Assembly: GCA_024803745.1 (NCBI GenBank)
Contig: JANJXV010001823.1
Coordinates: 1 to 64,000 of the forward strand
Length of the DNA: 64,000 nucleotides
Source: Megascapheus bottae
Taxonomy: Eukaryota > Chordata > Mammalia > Rodentia > Geomyidae
Direction of reading: 5' to 3'
Position numbers and translations under genes: made by a program. The notes below the pieces were generated by a model. It made no database searches. It was not told the origin of the DNA and saw only the letters and a program-made list of their open reading frames with translations. Each line of letters opens with the position of its first letter. Positions within the stretch are counted from its first letter, which is position 1. Positions 15,160 to 28,700 of this stretch are shown here, one piece after another.

Positions 15160-16440
15160 CTGTGAGTTCACACACCTCCATTCTATGAGTTTACACACCT
15201 CCATTTTGACTTCACACACTTCCATTCTATGACTTCACACACCTTCATTCTTACTTCAGAAACATCCATTCTATGACTTCACGCACTTCCATTCTATGAC
15301 TTCACACTCCTCATTTCTGAGTTGACACACCTCCATTCTGTGATTTCACACCTCCAATTTGAATTCACACACCCCCATTCTATGACGTCACACACCCCAA
15401 TTGTGACTTCACACACTGCATTCTATGAGTTCACACACCTCCATTCTGACTTCACACACCTCCATTCTATGACTTCACACAGCTGCATTCTGACTACAGA
15501 CACCTCCATTTGTGACTTCACACACCACAATTTTGACTTCAAACACCTTCATTCTGTGACTTCACACACCTACATTCTGTGACTTCACACACCTCCATTT
15601 TGACTTCACACACTTCCATTCTTTGACTTAACACACCTGCATTCTCTGACTACACACAACACCATTGTTTGACTTCACACACCTATATTCATGGACTTCA
15701 CACACCTCCATTCCATGACTTCACACATCTCCATTTTATGAGTTCACACACCTCCATTTTGACTTCACACACCTCCATGATATGAGTTCATACATCTTCA
15801 TTCTACTTCAGAAACATCCATTCTATGACTTCACACACCTCCCTTCTATGACTTCACAAACCTCCATTCTGTAACTTCACACACCTCCATTCTGAGTTCA
15901 CACATCTCCATTCTATGACTTCACACAATTCCATTCTATGACTTCACACACCTCCATTCTTTGACTTCACACACCTCCATTGTGAGTTCACACACCTCCA
16001 TTCTGTGACTTCACACAACTCCATTCTGTGACTTCACCCACCTCCATTCTGTGACTTCACACACCTCCATTCTATGATTTCTCACATCTACATTCTATTA
16101 ATTCACACACCTCCATTCTGTGACTTCACACAACTCCATTCTATGACTTCCCACACCTCCATTCTGTGACTTCACACACCTACATTCTGAGTTCACAAAC
16201 CTCCATTCTGTGACTTAACGCACCTTCATTCTGTGACTTCACACACCTCCATTCTATGACTTCACACACCTCCATTCTATGACTTCACACATCTCTATTC
16301 TATGACCCACACAACTCCATTCTTTGACTTCACACCCCTCCATTCTGTGACTTCACACACCTCCATTCTATAAATTCACACACCTCCATTTTGACTTCCC
16401 ACACCTCCAATCTGAGTTCACACACCTCCGTTCTGACTTC
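15160..16440. repeat. Diverged copy of the tail of the 7.0-kb block
   Basis: Unit order follows about 12790-14020 of copy B, including the segment CTCATTTCTGAGTTGACAC near 15313, the CACAATTTTGACTTCAAAC units near 15530 and the end series CCAATCTGAGTTC then CCGTTCTGAC near 16420. Many point differences separate it from copies A and B, so it looks older than the A/B duplication. No gene is visible. Confidence 0.75.
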
Positions 16441-18570
16441 ACACACCTCCATTCTATGAGTTCACACACCTCCATTCTGTGACTTCACACACCTCAATTC
16501 TGTGACTTCTCTCGCCTCCATTATGAGTTCACACACCTCCATTCTATGACTTCACACACATCCATTCTATGACTTCACACACATAGATTCTGTGACTTAA
16601 CACACCTCCATTCTGAGTTCACACACCTCCATTCTGTGACTTCACACACCTCAATTCTCACTTCACACAGCTTCGTTCTATGACTTCACACACCTCCATA
16701 CTGTGACTTCACACACCTCCATTCTATGATTTCACACACCTCCATTGTGACTTAACACACCGCCATTCTATGAGTTCACACACCTCCATTCTGACTTCAC
16801 AAACCTTCATTCTATGACTTCACACTCCTCCTTTCTGACTTCACACACCTCCATTCTATGACTTCACACATCTCCATTCTGACTTCACACTCCTCCATTC
16901 TGTGACTTCACACACCTCCATTCCATGACTTCACACACCTCCATTCGATGACTACACACACCTCCATTCTTTGACTTCACACACCTCCATTCTATGAGTT
17001 CACACACCTCCATTTGTGACTCTACACAACACATTTTGACTTCACACACCTCCATTCTGTGATTTCACACACCTCCATTCTGTGACTTCACACACCTTTA
17101 TTGTTTGACTTCACAAACCTGCATTCCTTGACTTCACACACCTTTATTCCATGACTTCACACACCTCCATTCTATGAGTTCTCAGACCTCCATTCTATGA
17201 GTTCACACACCTCCATTTTGACTTCACACACCTCCATTCTATGACTTCACACACCTTCATTCTTACTTCAGAAACATCCATTCTATGACTTCACACACCT
17301 CCATTCTATGACTTCACACACCTCCATTCTGTGACTTCACACACCTCCATTCCATGACTTCACACACCTCCATTCTTTGACTTCACACACCTCCATTCTA
17401 TGAGTTCACACACCTCCATTTGTGACTCTACACACCACCTTTTTGACTTCACACACCTCCATTCTGTGATTTCACACACCTCCATTCTGTGACTTCACAC
17501 AACATTTTTGTTTGGCTTCACAGACCACCATTCTTTGACTTCACACACCTCCATTCCATGACTTCACACACCTCCATTCTATAAGTTCACACACCTCCAT
17601 TCTATGATTTCACACACCTCCATTTTGACTTCGCACACCTCCATTCTGTGACTTCACACACCTCCATTCTGTGACTTCACACACCTCCATTCCATGACTT
17701 CACACACCTCCACTCTATCAGTTCACACACATCCATTCTATGAGTTCCCACACCACCATTTTGACTTCACACACCTCCATTATATGACTTCACACACCTA
17801 CATTCTTACTTCAGGAACTTCGATTCTATGACTTCACACACCTCCATTCTATGACTTCACAAACCTCCATTCTATGACTTCACACACCTCCATTCTATTA
17901 CTTGACACACCTCCATTCTATGACTTCACACACCTCCATTCTGTTACTTCACACACCTCCATTCTATGAGTTCACACACCTGCATTGTGACTTCACACAC
18001 CTCCATTCTATGACATCACACACCTCCATTCTGACTTCACACACCTCCATTCTGACTTCACAAACATCAATTCTGTGACTTCACACACCTCCATTCTTTG
18101 ACTTCACACACCTCCATTGTGAGTTCACACACCTACATTCTGACTTCACAAACATCAATTCTGTGATTTCAAAGACCTCCATTCTATGACTTCACACACC
18201 TCTATTCTATGACTTCACACACCTCCATTCTATGACTTCACAAACCTCCATTCTGACTTCACACACCTCCATTCTGACTTCACAACATCAATTCTGTGAC
18301 TTCACACACCTCCATTCTATGACTTCACACACCTCCCTTCTATGACTTCACACACCTCCATTCTTTGACTTCACACACCTCCATTTTTTGACTTCACACA
18401 TCTCCATTGTGAGTTCACACACCTCCATTCTATGACTTCACACACCTCCATTCTGACTTCACACAGCTCCATTCTATGACTTCACACACCTCCATTCTGT
18501 GCCTTCACACATCTCCATTTTATGACTTAACACACCTTCATTCTTATTTCACAAACATCCATTCTATGAC
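16441..18570. repeat. Mixed array stretch between major blocks
   Basis: Ordinary 21/23-bp units throughout. About 17340-18180 resembles 11420-12170 of copy B, sharing the GACTCTACAC unit, a TTTTTGTTTG run in the next units, CTCTATCAGTTCAC and the paired CAAACATCAATTCTGTG units, but with many substitutions. The remainder has no clear long partner that I could place by eye. No gene is visible. Confidence 0.6.
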
Positions 18571-21500
18571 TTCACACACCTCCATTCTGTGACTTCACAC
18601 ACCTCAATTCGGTGACTTCACACACCTACATTATAACTTCACACACCTCCTTTCTATGACTTCACACACCTCCATTCTGACTTCACACACCTCCATTCTA
18701 TGACTTCCACACCTCCATTCTGTGACTTCACACACCACCATTCTATGACTTCACATACCTCCATTGTGACTTCACACACCTCAACTCTATGAGTTCACAC
18801 CCCTCCATTATGACCTCACACACCTCCATTCTATGACTTCACACACCTCCATTCTGACTTCACACACCTCCATTCTATGACTTCACACAACTCCATCTGA
18901 CTTCACACACCTCCATTCCATGACTTCACACACCTCCATTCGATGACTTCACACACCTCCATTCTTTGACTTCATGCACCTCCATTCTATTAGTTCACAC
19001 ACCTCCATTCTGTGACTTCACACACCTTTATTTTTTGACTTCACACACCTCCATTTTTTGACTTCACAGACCTCCATTCCATGACTTCAAACACCTCCAT
19101 TCTATGAGTTCACACACCACCATGCTATGAGTTCACACACCTCCATTTTGACTTCACACACCTCCATTCTTTGACTTCATACACCTTCATTCTCACTTCA
19201 GAAACATCCATTCTATGACTTCACGCACCTACATTCTATGACTTCACAAACCTCCGTTCTGAGACCACACACTTCCATTCTGAGTTCCCACACCTCCATT
19301 CTGTGCCTTCACCCACCTCCATCCTGACTGAACACACCTCCATTCTGACTTCACAAACCTCAATTCTTTGACTTCACACCCCTCCATTCTATGAGTTCAC
19401 ACACTTCCATTCTATGAATTCACACACCTCCATTCTATGACTTCACACACCTCATTTCCGAGTTGACACACCTCCATTCTGTGATTTCACACACCTCCAA
19501 TTTGACTTCATACACCCACATTCTATGACTTCACACAGCCTCATTGTGACTTCACACACTCCATTCTATGAGTTCACACACCTCCATTCTGACTTCACAC
19601 ACCTCCATTCTATGACTTCACACAGCTGCATTCCGACTTCAGACACCTCCATTTGTGACTTCACACACCACAATTTTGACTTCAAACACCTTCATTCTGT
19701 GACTTCACACACCTCCATTTTGACTTCACACACTTCCATTCTTTGACTTAACACACCTCCATTCTGTGCCTTCACACACCACCATTGTTTGACTTCACAC
19801 AACTATATTCTTTGACTTCACACAGCTCCATTCCATGACTTCACACATCTCCATTTTATGAGTTCACATACCCCCATTTTGACTTCACACACCTCCATTC
19901 TATGACTTCACACACCTTCATTCTACTTCAGAAACATCCATTCTATGACTTCACACACCTCCATTCTATGACTTCACACACCTCCATTCTATGACTTCAC
20001 ACAATTCCATTCTATGACTTCACCCACCTCCATTCTTTGACTTCACACACCTCCATTGTGACTTCACACACCTCCATTCTGTGACTTCACACACCACCAT
20101 TCTATGATTTCTCACACCTCCATTCTATTAATTCACACACCTCCATTCTGTGACTTCACACAACTCCATTCTATGACTTCCCTCACCTCCATTCTGTGAC
20201 TTCACACACCTCCATTCTGAGTTCACAAACCTCCATTCTGTGATTTAACGCACCTCCATTCTGTGACTTCACACACCTCCGTTTTGACTTCACACACCTC
20301 CATTCTATGACTTCACACACCTCCATTCTGTGACTTCACACACCTCAATTCTGTGACTTCACACACCTCCATTATGACTTCACACACCTCCATTCTATGA
20401 CTTCACACACCTCGATTCTATGACTTCACATGTAGATTCTGTGACTTCACACACCTCCCTTCTGAGTTCACACACCTCAATTCTGTGACTTCACATACCT
20501 CCATTCTGACTTCACCCAGCTCCATTCAATGACTTCACACACCTCCATTCTGTGACTTCGCACACCTCCAATCTGACTTCACACTGCTCCACTCTATGCC
20601 TTCCCACACCTCCATTCTATGATTTCACACACCTTCATTCTATGACTTCACACACCTCCATTCTGTGATTTCACACACCTCCATTCTGAGTTCAAACACC
20701 TCCGTTCTGTGACTTCACACACCTCCATTCTGTGACTTCACACCCCTCCATTCTGACTTCAAACACCTCCATTCTATGACTTCACACACCTCCATTCTGT
20801 GCCTTCACACACCTCCATTCTATGACTTAACACACCTTCATTGTTACTTCACAAACATCCATTCTATGACTTCACACACCTCCATTCTATGACTTCACAC
20901 ACCTCCATTCTATGACTTCACAAACCTCCATTCTGTGACTTCACACACCTCAATTCTGTGACTTCACACACCTCCATTATGACTTCACACACATCCATTC
21001 TATGACTTCACACACCTCCATTCTATGACTTCACAAACCTTCATTCTGTGACTTCACACACCTCCATTCTGAGTTCACACACCTCCATTCTGTGACTTCA
21101 CACAACTCCAATCTGACTTCACACAGCTCCATTCTATTACTTCACACACCTCCATTCTTTGACTTCACACACCTCCATTCTATGATTTCACACACCTCCA
21201 CTGTGACTTCACACAGCTCCATTCTATGAGTTCACACACCTCCATTCTGACTTCACACACCTACATTCTATGACTTGACACACCTCCATTCTGTGACTTC
21301 ACACACCTCCATTCTGAGTTCACACACCTCCATTCTATGACTTCACACACCTCCATTGTGACTTCTCACACCTCCATTCTATGAGTTCACACACCTCCAT
21401 TCTGACTTCACACACCTCCATTCTATGACTTCACACACCTCCATTCTGACTTCACACACCTCCATTCTATGACTTCACACAACTCCATTCTGACTTCACA

Positions 21501-22009
21501 CACCTCCATTCTGTGACTTCACACACCTCCATTCCATGACTCCCACACTTCCATTCGATGACTTCACACACCTCCATTCTTTGACTTCACACACCTGCAT
21601 TCTATGAGTTAACACACCTCCATTCTATGAGTTCACACACCTCCATTTTGACTTCACACACCTCAATTTTGACTTCACACACTTCCATTCTTTGACTTCA
21701 CACACCTCCATTCTGTGACTTCACACACCACCATTGTTTGACTTCACACACCTCCATTTTTGGACTTCACACACCTCCATTCCATGACTTCACGCATCTC
21801 CATTTTATGAGTTCGCACACCTCCATTTTGACTTCACACACCTACATTCTATGACTTCACACACCTTCATTCTACTTCAGAAACATGCATTCTATGACTT
21901 CACACACCTCCATTCTATGACTTTACAAACCTCCATTCTGTGACTTCACACACCTCCATTCTGAGTTCACACACCTCAATTCTGTGACTTCACACACCTC
22001 AATTCTGGC
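18571..22009. repeat. 38-kb-spaced higher-order block, upstream copy
   Basis: Matches 56858-60474 in unit order. The anchor CCTACATTATAAC lies at 18625 and 56912, a spacing of 38,287 bp, and the stretch 19525-19746 matches 57812-58033 at the same spacing. The spacing grows to 38,354 near 20281, because of a patch at 58077-58165, and to 38,465 near 22041. Point differences occur at a low level. Confidence 0.85.
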
Positions 22010-24010
22010 TTCACACACCTCCATTCTATGACTTCACACAATTCCTTTCTATGACTTCACACACCTCCATTCTTTGACTTCACAAACCTCCATTGCGATT
22101 TCACACACCTCCATTCTATGACTTCACACACCTCCATTATGACTTCACACAGCTCCATTCTATGACTTCACATACCTCCATTCTGTGCCTTCACACACCT
22201 CCATTCTAGACTTAACACACCTTCATTCTTACTTCACAAACATCCATTCTATGATCACACACCTCCATTCTATGACTTCACACACCTCCATTCTATGACT
22301 TCACCCACCTCCATTCTGTGACTTCACACACCTCAATTCTGTGACTTCACACACCTCCATTCTATGACTTCACACACCTCCATTCTATGACTTCACACCT
22401 CCATTCTGTGTTTTCACACACTTCCATTTTGAGTTCACACACCTCCATTCTGTGACTTCACACACCTCCAATCTGACTTCACACAGCTCCATTCTGTGAC
22501 TTCACACACCTCCGTAATGTGACTTCACACACTTCCATTCTATGATTTCACACACCTCCCTTGTGACTTCACACACCTCCATTCTATGACTTCACACAAC
22601 TCCATTTTGACTTCACACACCTCCATTCTGTGACTTCACACACCTCCATTCCTTGACTTCACACACCTCCATTCCATGCCTTCACACACCTCCATTCGAT
22701 GACTTCACACACCACCATTCTATGATTTCACACACCTCCCTTGTGACTTCACACACCTCCATTCTATGACTTCACACAACTCCATTCTGACTTCACACAC
22801 CTCCATTCTGTGACTTCACACACCTCAATTCCATGACTTCACACACCTCCATTCTGTGATTTCACACACCTCCATTCTGTGACTTCACACACCTTTATTG
22901 TTTGACTTCACACAATGCATTCTTTGACTTCACACACCTTTATTCCATGACTTCACACACCTCCATTCTATGAGTTATCAGACCTCCATTGAATGAGTTC
23001 ACACACCTCCATTTTGACTTCATACACCTCCCTCTATGACTTCACACACATTCATTCTTATTCAGAAACATCCATTCTATGACCTCATACACCTCCAATC
23101 TATGACTTCACACACCTCCATTCTGTGACTTCACACACCTCCATTCCATGACTTCACACACCTCCATTCTTTGACTTCACACACCTCCATTGTGTGAGTT
23201 CACACACCTCCATTTGTGACTCTACACACCACATTTTTGACTTCACACACCTCCATTCTGTGATTTCACACACCTCCATTCTGTGACTTCACACACCTTT
23301 ATTGTTTGACTTCACACACCTCCATTCTTTGACTTCACACACCTCCATTACATGACTTCACACACCTCCGTTCTAGGAGTTCACAAACTTCCATTCTATG
23401 AGTTCACACACCTCCATTTTGACTTCACACACCTCCATTCTGTGACTTCACACACCTCCATTCTGTGACTTCACACACTTCCATTCTATGACTTCACACA
23501 CCTACATTATGTGACTTCACACACCTCAATTCTGTTACTTCACACACCTCCATTTTGAGTTCACACACTTCCATTCTTTGAATTCACACACCTCCATTCT
23601 GTGCCTTCACACACATTAACATTGTTTGACTTCACACACCTCTATTTTTGGATTTCACACACCTCCATTCCATGACTTCACACATCTCCATTTTATGAGT
23701 TCGCACACCTCCATTTTGACTTCACACACCTACATTCTATGACTTCACACACCTCCATTCTACTTCAGAAACATCCGTTCTATGACTTCACACACCTCCG
23801 TTCTATGATTTCACAAACCTCCATTCTGTGACTTCACACACCTCCATTCTGAGTTCACACACCTCAATTCTGTGACTTCACACACCTCAATTCTGGCTTC
23901 ACACACCTCCATTCTATGACTTCACACACTTCCATTCTATGACTTCACACACCTCCATTCTTTGACTTCACACACCTCCATTTTGAGTTCACACACCTCC
24001 ATTCTGTGAC
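22010..24010. repeat. 2,001-bp tandem duplication, copy 1
   Basis: The unusual string ATTCCTTTCT at 22041 recurs at 24042, giving a period of 2,001 bp. Checked landmarks all recur at that spacing with no difference seen: TCTAGACTTAAC, CTATGATCACAC, the GAGTTATCAGACC and CATTGAATGAG units, CCCTCTATGAC and CATTCTTATTCAG. The left junction falls inside a shared GACTTCACACACCTCC core. Confidence 0.9.
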
Positions 24011-26011
24011 TTCACACACCTCCATTCTATGACTTCACACAATTCCTTTCTATGACTTCACACACCTCCATTCTTTGACTTCACAAACCTCCATTGCGAT
24101 TTCACACACCTCCATTCTATGACTTCACACACCTCCATTATGACTTCACACAGCTCCATTCTATGACTTCACATACCTCCATTCTGTGCCTTCACACACC
24201 TCCATTCTAGACTTAACACACCTTCATTCTTACTTCACAAACATCCATTCTATGATCACACACCTCCATTCTATGACTTCACACACCTCCATTCTATGAC
24301 TTCACCCACCTCCATTCTGTGACTTCACACACCTCAATTCTGTGACTTCACACACCTCCATTCTATGACTTCACACACCTCCATTCTATGACTTCACACC
24401 TCCATTCTGTGTTTTCACACACTTCCATTTTGAGTTCACACACCTCCATTCTGTGACTTCACACACCTCCAATCTGACTTCACACAGCTCCATTCTGTGA
24501 CTTCACACACCTCCGTAATGTGACTTCACACACTTCCATTCTATGATTTCACACACCTCCCTTGTGACTTCACACACCTCCATTCTATGACTTCACACAA
24601 CTCCATTTTGACTTCACACACCTCCATTCTGTGACTTCACACACCTCCATTCCTTGACTTCACACACCTCCATTCCATGCCTTCACACACCTCCATTCGA
24701 TGACTTCACACACCACCATTCTATGATTTCACACACCTCCCTTGTGACTTCACACACCTCCATTCTATGACTTCACACAACTCCATTCTGACTTCACACA
24801 CCTCCATTCTGTGACTTCACACACCTCAATTCCATGACTTCACACACCTCCATTCTGTGATTTCACACACCTCCATTCTGTGACTTCACACACCTTTATT
24901 GTTTGACTTCACACAATGCATTCTTTGACTTCACACACCTTTATTCCATGACTTCACACACCTCCATTCTATGAGTTATCAGACCTCCATTGAATGAGTT
25001 CACACACCTCCATTTTGACTTCATACACCTCCCTCTATGACTTCACACACATTCATTCTTATTCAGAAACATCCATTCTATGACCTCATACACCTCCAAT
25101 CTATGACTTCACACACCTCCATTCTGTGACTTCACACACCTCCATTCCATGACTTCACACACCTCCATTCTTTGACTTCACACACCTCCATTGTGTGAGT
25201 TCACACACCTCCATTTGTGACTCTACACACCACATTTTTGACTTCACACACCTCCATTCTGTGATTTCACACACCTCCATTCTGTGACTTCACACACCTT
25301 TATTGTTTGACTTCACACACCTCCATTCTTTGACTTCACACACCTCCATTACATGACTTCACACACCTCCGTTCTAGGAGTTCACAAACTTCCATTCTAT
25401 GAGTTCACACACCTCCATTTTGACTTCACACACCTCCATTCTGTGACTTCACACACCTCCATTCTGTGACTTCACACACTTCCATTCTATGACTTCACAC
25501 ACCTACATTATGTGACTTCACACACCTCAATTCTGTTACTTCACACACCTCCATTTTGAGTTCACACACTTCCATTCTTTGAATTCACACACCTCCATTC
25601 TGTGCCTTCACACACATTAACATTGTTTGACTTCACACACCTCTATTTTTGGATTTCACACACCTCCATTCCATGACTTCACACATCTCCATTTTATGAG
25701 TTCGCACACCTCCATTTTGACTTCACACACCTACATTCTATGACTTCACACACCTCCATTCTACTTCAGAAACATCCGTTCTATGACTTCACACACCTCC
25801 GTTCTATGATTTCACAAACCTCCATTCTGTGACTTCACACACCTCCATTCTGAGTTCACACACCTCAATTCTGTGACTTCACACACCTCAATTCTGGCTT
25901 CACACACCTCCATTCTATGACTTCACACACTTCCATTCTATGACTTCACACACCTCCATTCTTTGACTTCACACACCTCCATTTTGAGTTCACACACCTC
26001 CATTCTGTGAC
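24011..26011. repeat. 2,001-bp tandem duplication, copy 2
   Basis: Direct repeat of 22010-24010 with no net length change and no substitution noticed at the landmarks checked. After it the array continues with sequence like 8740 onward of the 7.0-kb block. The related block at about 60480-62570 contains this segment only once. Confidence 0.9.
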
Positions 26012-28700
26012 TTCACACACCTCCATTCTTTGACTTCACACACCTCCATTCTGTGACTTCACACACCTCCATTCTATGACTTCACACACCTCCATTCTAT
26101 GAATTCATACATCTCCATTCTGTGACTTCACACAACTCCATTCTATGACTTCCCACACCTCCATTCTGGGACTTCACACACCTCCATTCTGAGTTCACAC
26201 ACCTCTGTTCTGTGACTTAACACACCTTCATTCCGTGACTTCACACACCTTCATTCTATGATTTCACACACCTCCACTCTATGACTTCACACACCTGCAT
26301 TCTTACTTCAGGAACATCCATTGTATGAATTCACCCACCTCCATTCTATGACTTCACAAATCTCCATTCTATGACTTCACACACCTCCATTCTATGACTT
26401 CACACACCTCCATTCTATGACTTCACACACCTCCATTCTATGACTTCACACACCTCCATTTTATGACTTCACACACCTCCATTCTGTGACTTCACACATC
26501 TCCATTCTATGAGTTCACACACCTGCATTGTGACTTCACACACCTCCATTCTATGACTTCACACACGTCCATTCTGACTTCACACACCTCCATTCTGACT
26601 TCACAAACATCAATTCTGTGACTTCACACACCTCCATTCTTTGACTTCACACACCTCCATTGTGATTTCACACACCTCCATTCTGACTTCACAAACATCA
26701 ATTCTGTGACTTCACACACATCCATTTTACGACTTCACACACCTCCATTCTATGACTTCACAAACCTCCATTCTGACTTCACACACCTCCATTCTGACTT
26801 CACAAACATCAATTCTGTTACTTCACACACCTCCATTCTATGACTTCACACACCTCCATTCTATGACTTCACACACCTCCATTCTATGACTTCACACACA
26901 TCCATTCTTTGACTTCACACACCTCCATTCTTTGACTTCACACATCTCCATTGTGAGTTCAGACACCTTCATTCTCTGACTTCACACACCTCCATTCTGA
27001 CTTCACACAGCTCCATTCTATGATTTCACACACCTCCATTCTGTGCCTTCACACACCTCCATTCTGTGACTTCACACAATTCCATTCTTTGACTTCACAC
27101 ACCTCCATTCTTTGACTTCACACATCTCCATTGTGAGTTCACACACCTTCATTCTATGACTTCACACACCTCCATTCTATGACTTCACATACCTCCATTC
27201 TATGACTTCACACACCTCCATTCTGTGACGTCACACACCTCCATTCTGAATTCAGACACCTCCATTCTGTGACTTCACACACCTCCAATCTGACTTTACA
27301 CAGCTCCATTCTATGACTTCACAACCTCCATTCTGTGACTTCACACACCTCCATTCTATGACTTTACACACCTCCATTGTGACTTCACACACCTCCATTC
27401 TATGAGTTCACACACCTCCATTCTGACTTCACAAACCTCCATTCTATGACTTCACACACCTCCATTGTGACTTCACACACCTCCATTCTATGACTTCACA
27501 CAACTCCATTCTGAATTCACACACCTCCATTCTGTGACGTTACACACCTCCATTCCATGACTTCCCACACCTCCATTCGATGAATTCACACACCTCCATT
27601 CTTTGACTTCACACACCTCCATTCTGGGACTTCACACACCTCCATTCTATGAGTTCACACACCTCCATTCTATGAGTTCGCACACCTCCATTTTGACTTC
27701 ACACACCTCCATTCTTTGACTTCACACACCTTCATTCTTACTTCAGAAACATCCATTCTATGACTTCACCCACCTCCATTCTATGACTTCACAAATCTCC
27801 GATCTGTGACTTCACACACCTCCATTCTGTGTTCACACACCTCCATTCTCTGAGTTCACACACCTCGATTCTGTGACTTAACACACCTCCATTCTATGAC
27901 TTCACAGTCCTCCATTCTGTGACTTCACACACCTCCATTCTATGACTTCACACACCTACATTATGTGACTTCACACACCTCCATTCTGTTACTGCACACA
28001 CCTCCATTTTGAGTTCACACACTTCCATTCTTTGAATTCATACACCTCCATTCTGTGACTTCACTCACATTAACATTGTTTGACTTCACACACCTCTATT
28101 TTTGGGCTTCACACACCTCCATTCCATGACTTCAAACATCTCCATTTTATGAGTTCACACACCTCCATTCTCACTTCACACACCTCCATTCTATGACTTC
28201 ACACACCTTCATTCTACTTCAGAAACATCCGTTCTATGACTTCACACACCTCCGTTCTATGATTTCACAAACCTCCATTCTGTGACTTCACACACCTCCA
28301 TTCTGAGTTCACACACCTCAATTCTGTTACTTCACACACCTCAATTCTGGCTTCACACACCTCCATTCTATGACTTCACACACTTCCATTCTATGACTTC
28401 ACACACCTCCATTCTTTGACTTCACACACCTCCATTTTGAGTTCACACACCTCTATTCTGTGATTCACACACCTCCATTCTTTGACTTCACACACGTCCA
28501 TTCTGTGACTTCACACACCTCCATTCTATGACTTCACACACCTCCATTCTATGAATTCATGCATCTCCATTCTGTGACTTCATACAACTCCATTCTATGA
28601 CTTCCCACACCTCCATTCTGGGACTTCACACACCTCCATTCTGAGTTCACACACCTCTGTTCTTTGACTTAACACACCTTCATTCCGAGACTTCACACAC
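26012..28700. repeat. Stretch homologous to part of the 7.0-kb block
   Basis: Continues the match that starts at about 25191 and follows 7911-11300 of copy B in order. It shares the marker CAGGAACATCCATTGTATG, the CGTCCATTCTGACTTC units, the CAAACATCAATTCTG pairs, CTCCGATCTGTG and the CACATTAACATTG unit. It differs by point changes and by an expansion of three units at 26367-26458. No gene is visible. Confidence 0.82.
26367..26458. repeat. Run of four identical 23-bp units
   Basis: Four perfect copies of the commonest 23-bp unit stand back to back. The corresponding places in the 7.0-kb copies (2088-2110 and 9091-9113) have a single such unit, so this site has gained 69 bp, or the others have lost it. 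The same run of four is found at 29114-29205 and 47808-47899. Confidence 0.9.

Noticed and set aside
15340..15360. T-box-like half-site TCACACCT in shortened units (also near 22393 and 24404)
   Set aside because: Arises by loss of one AC from TCACACACCT. An eight-base match in a CA-rich repeat is expected by chance, and nothing else supports regulation.
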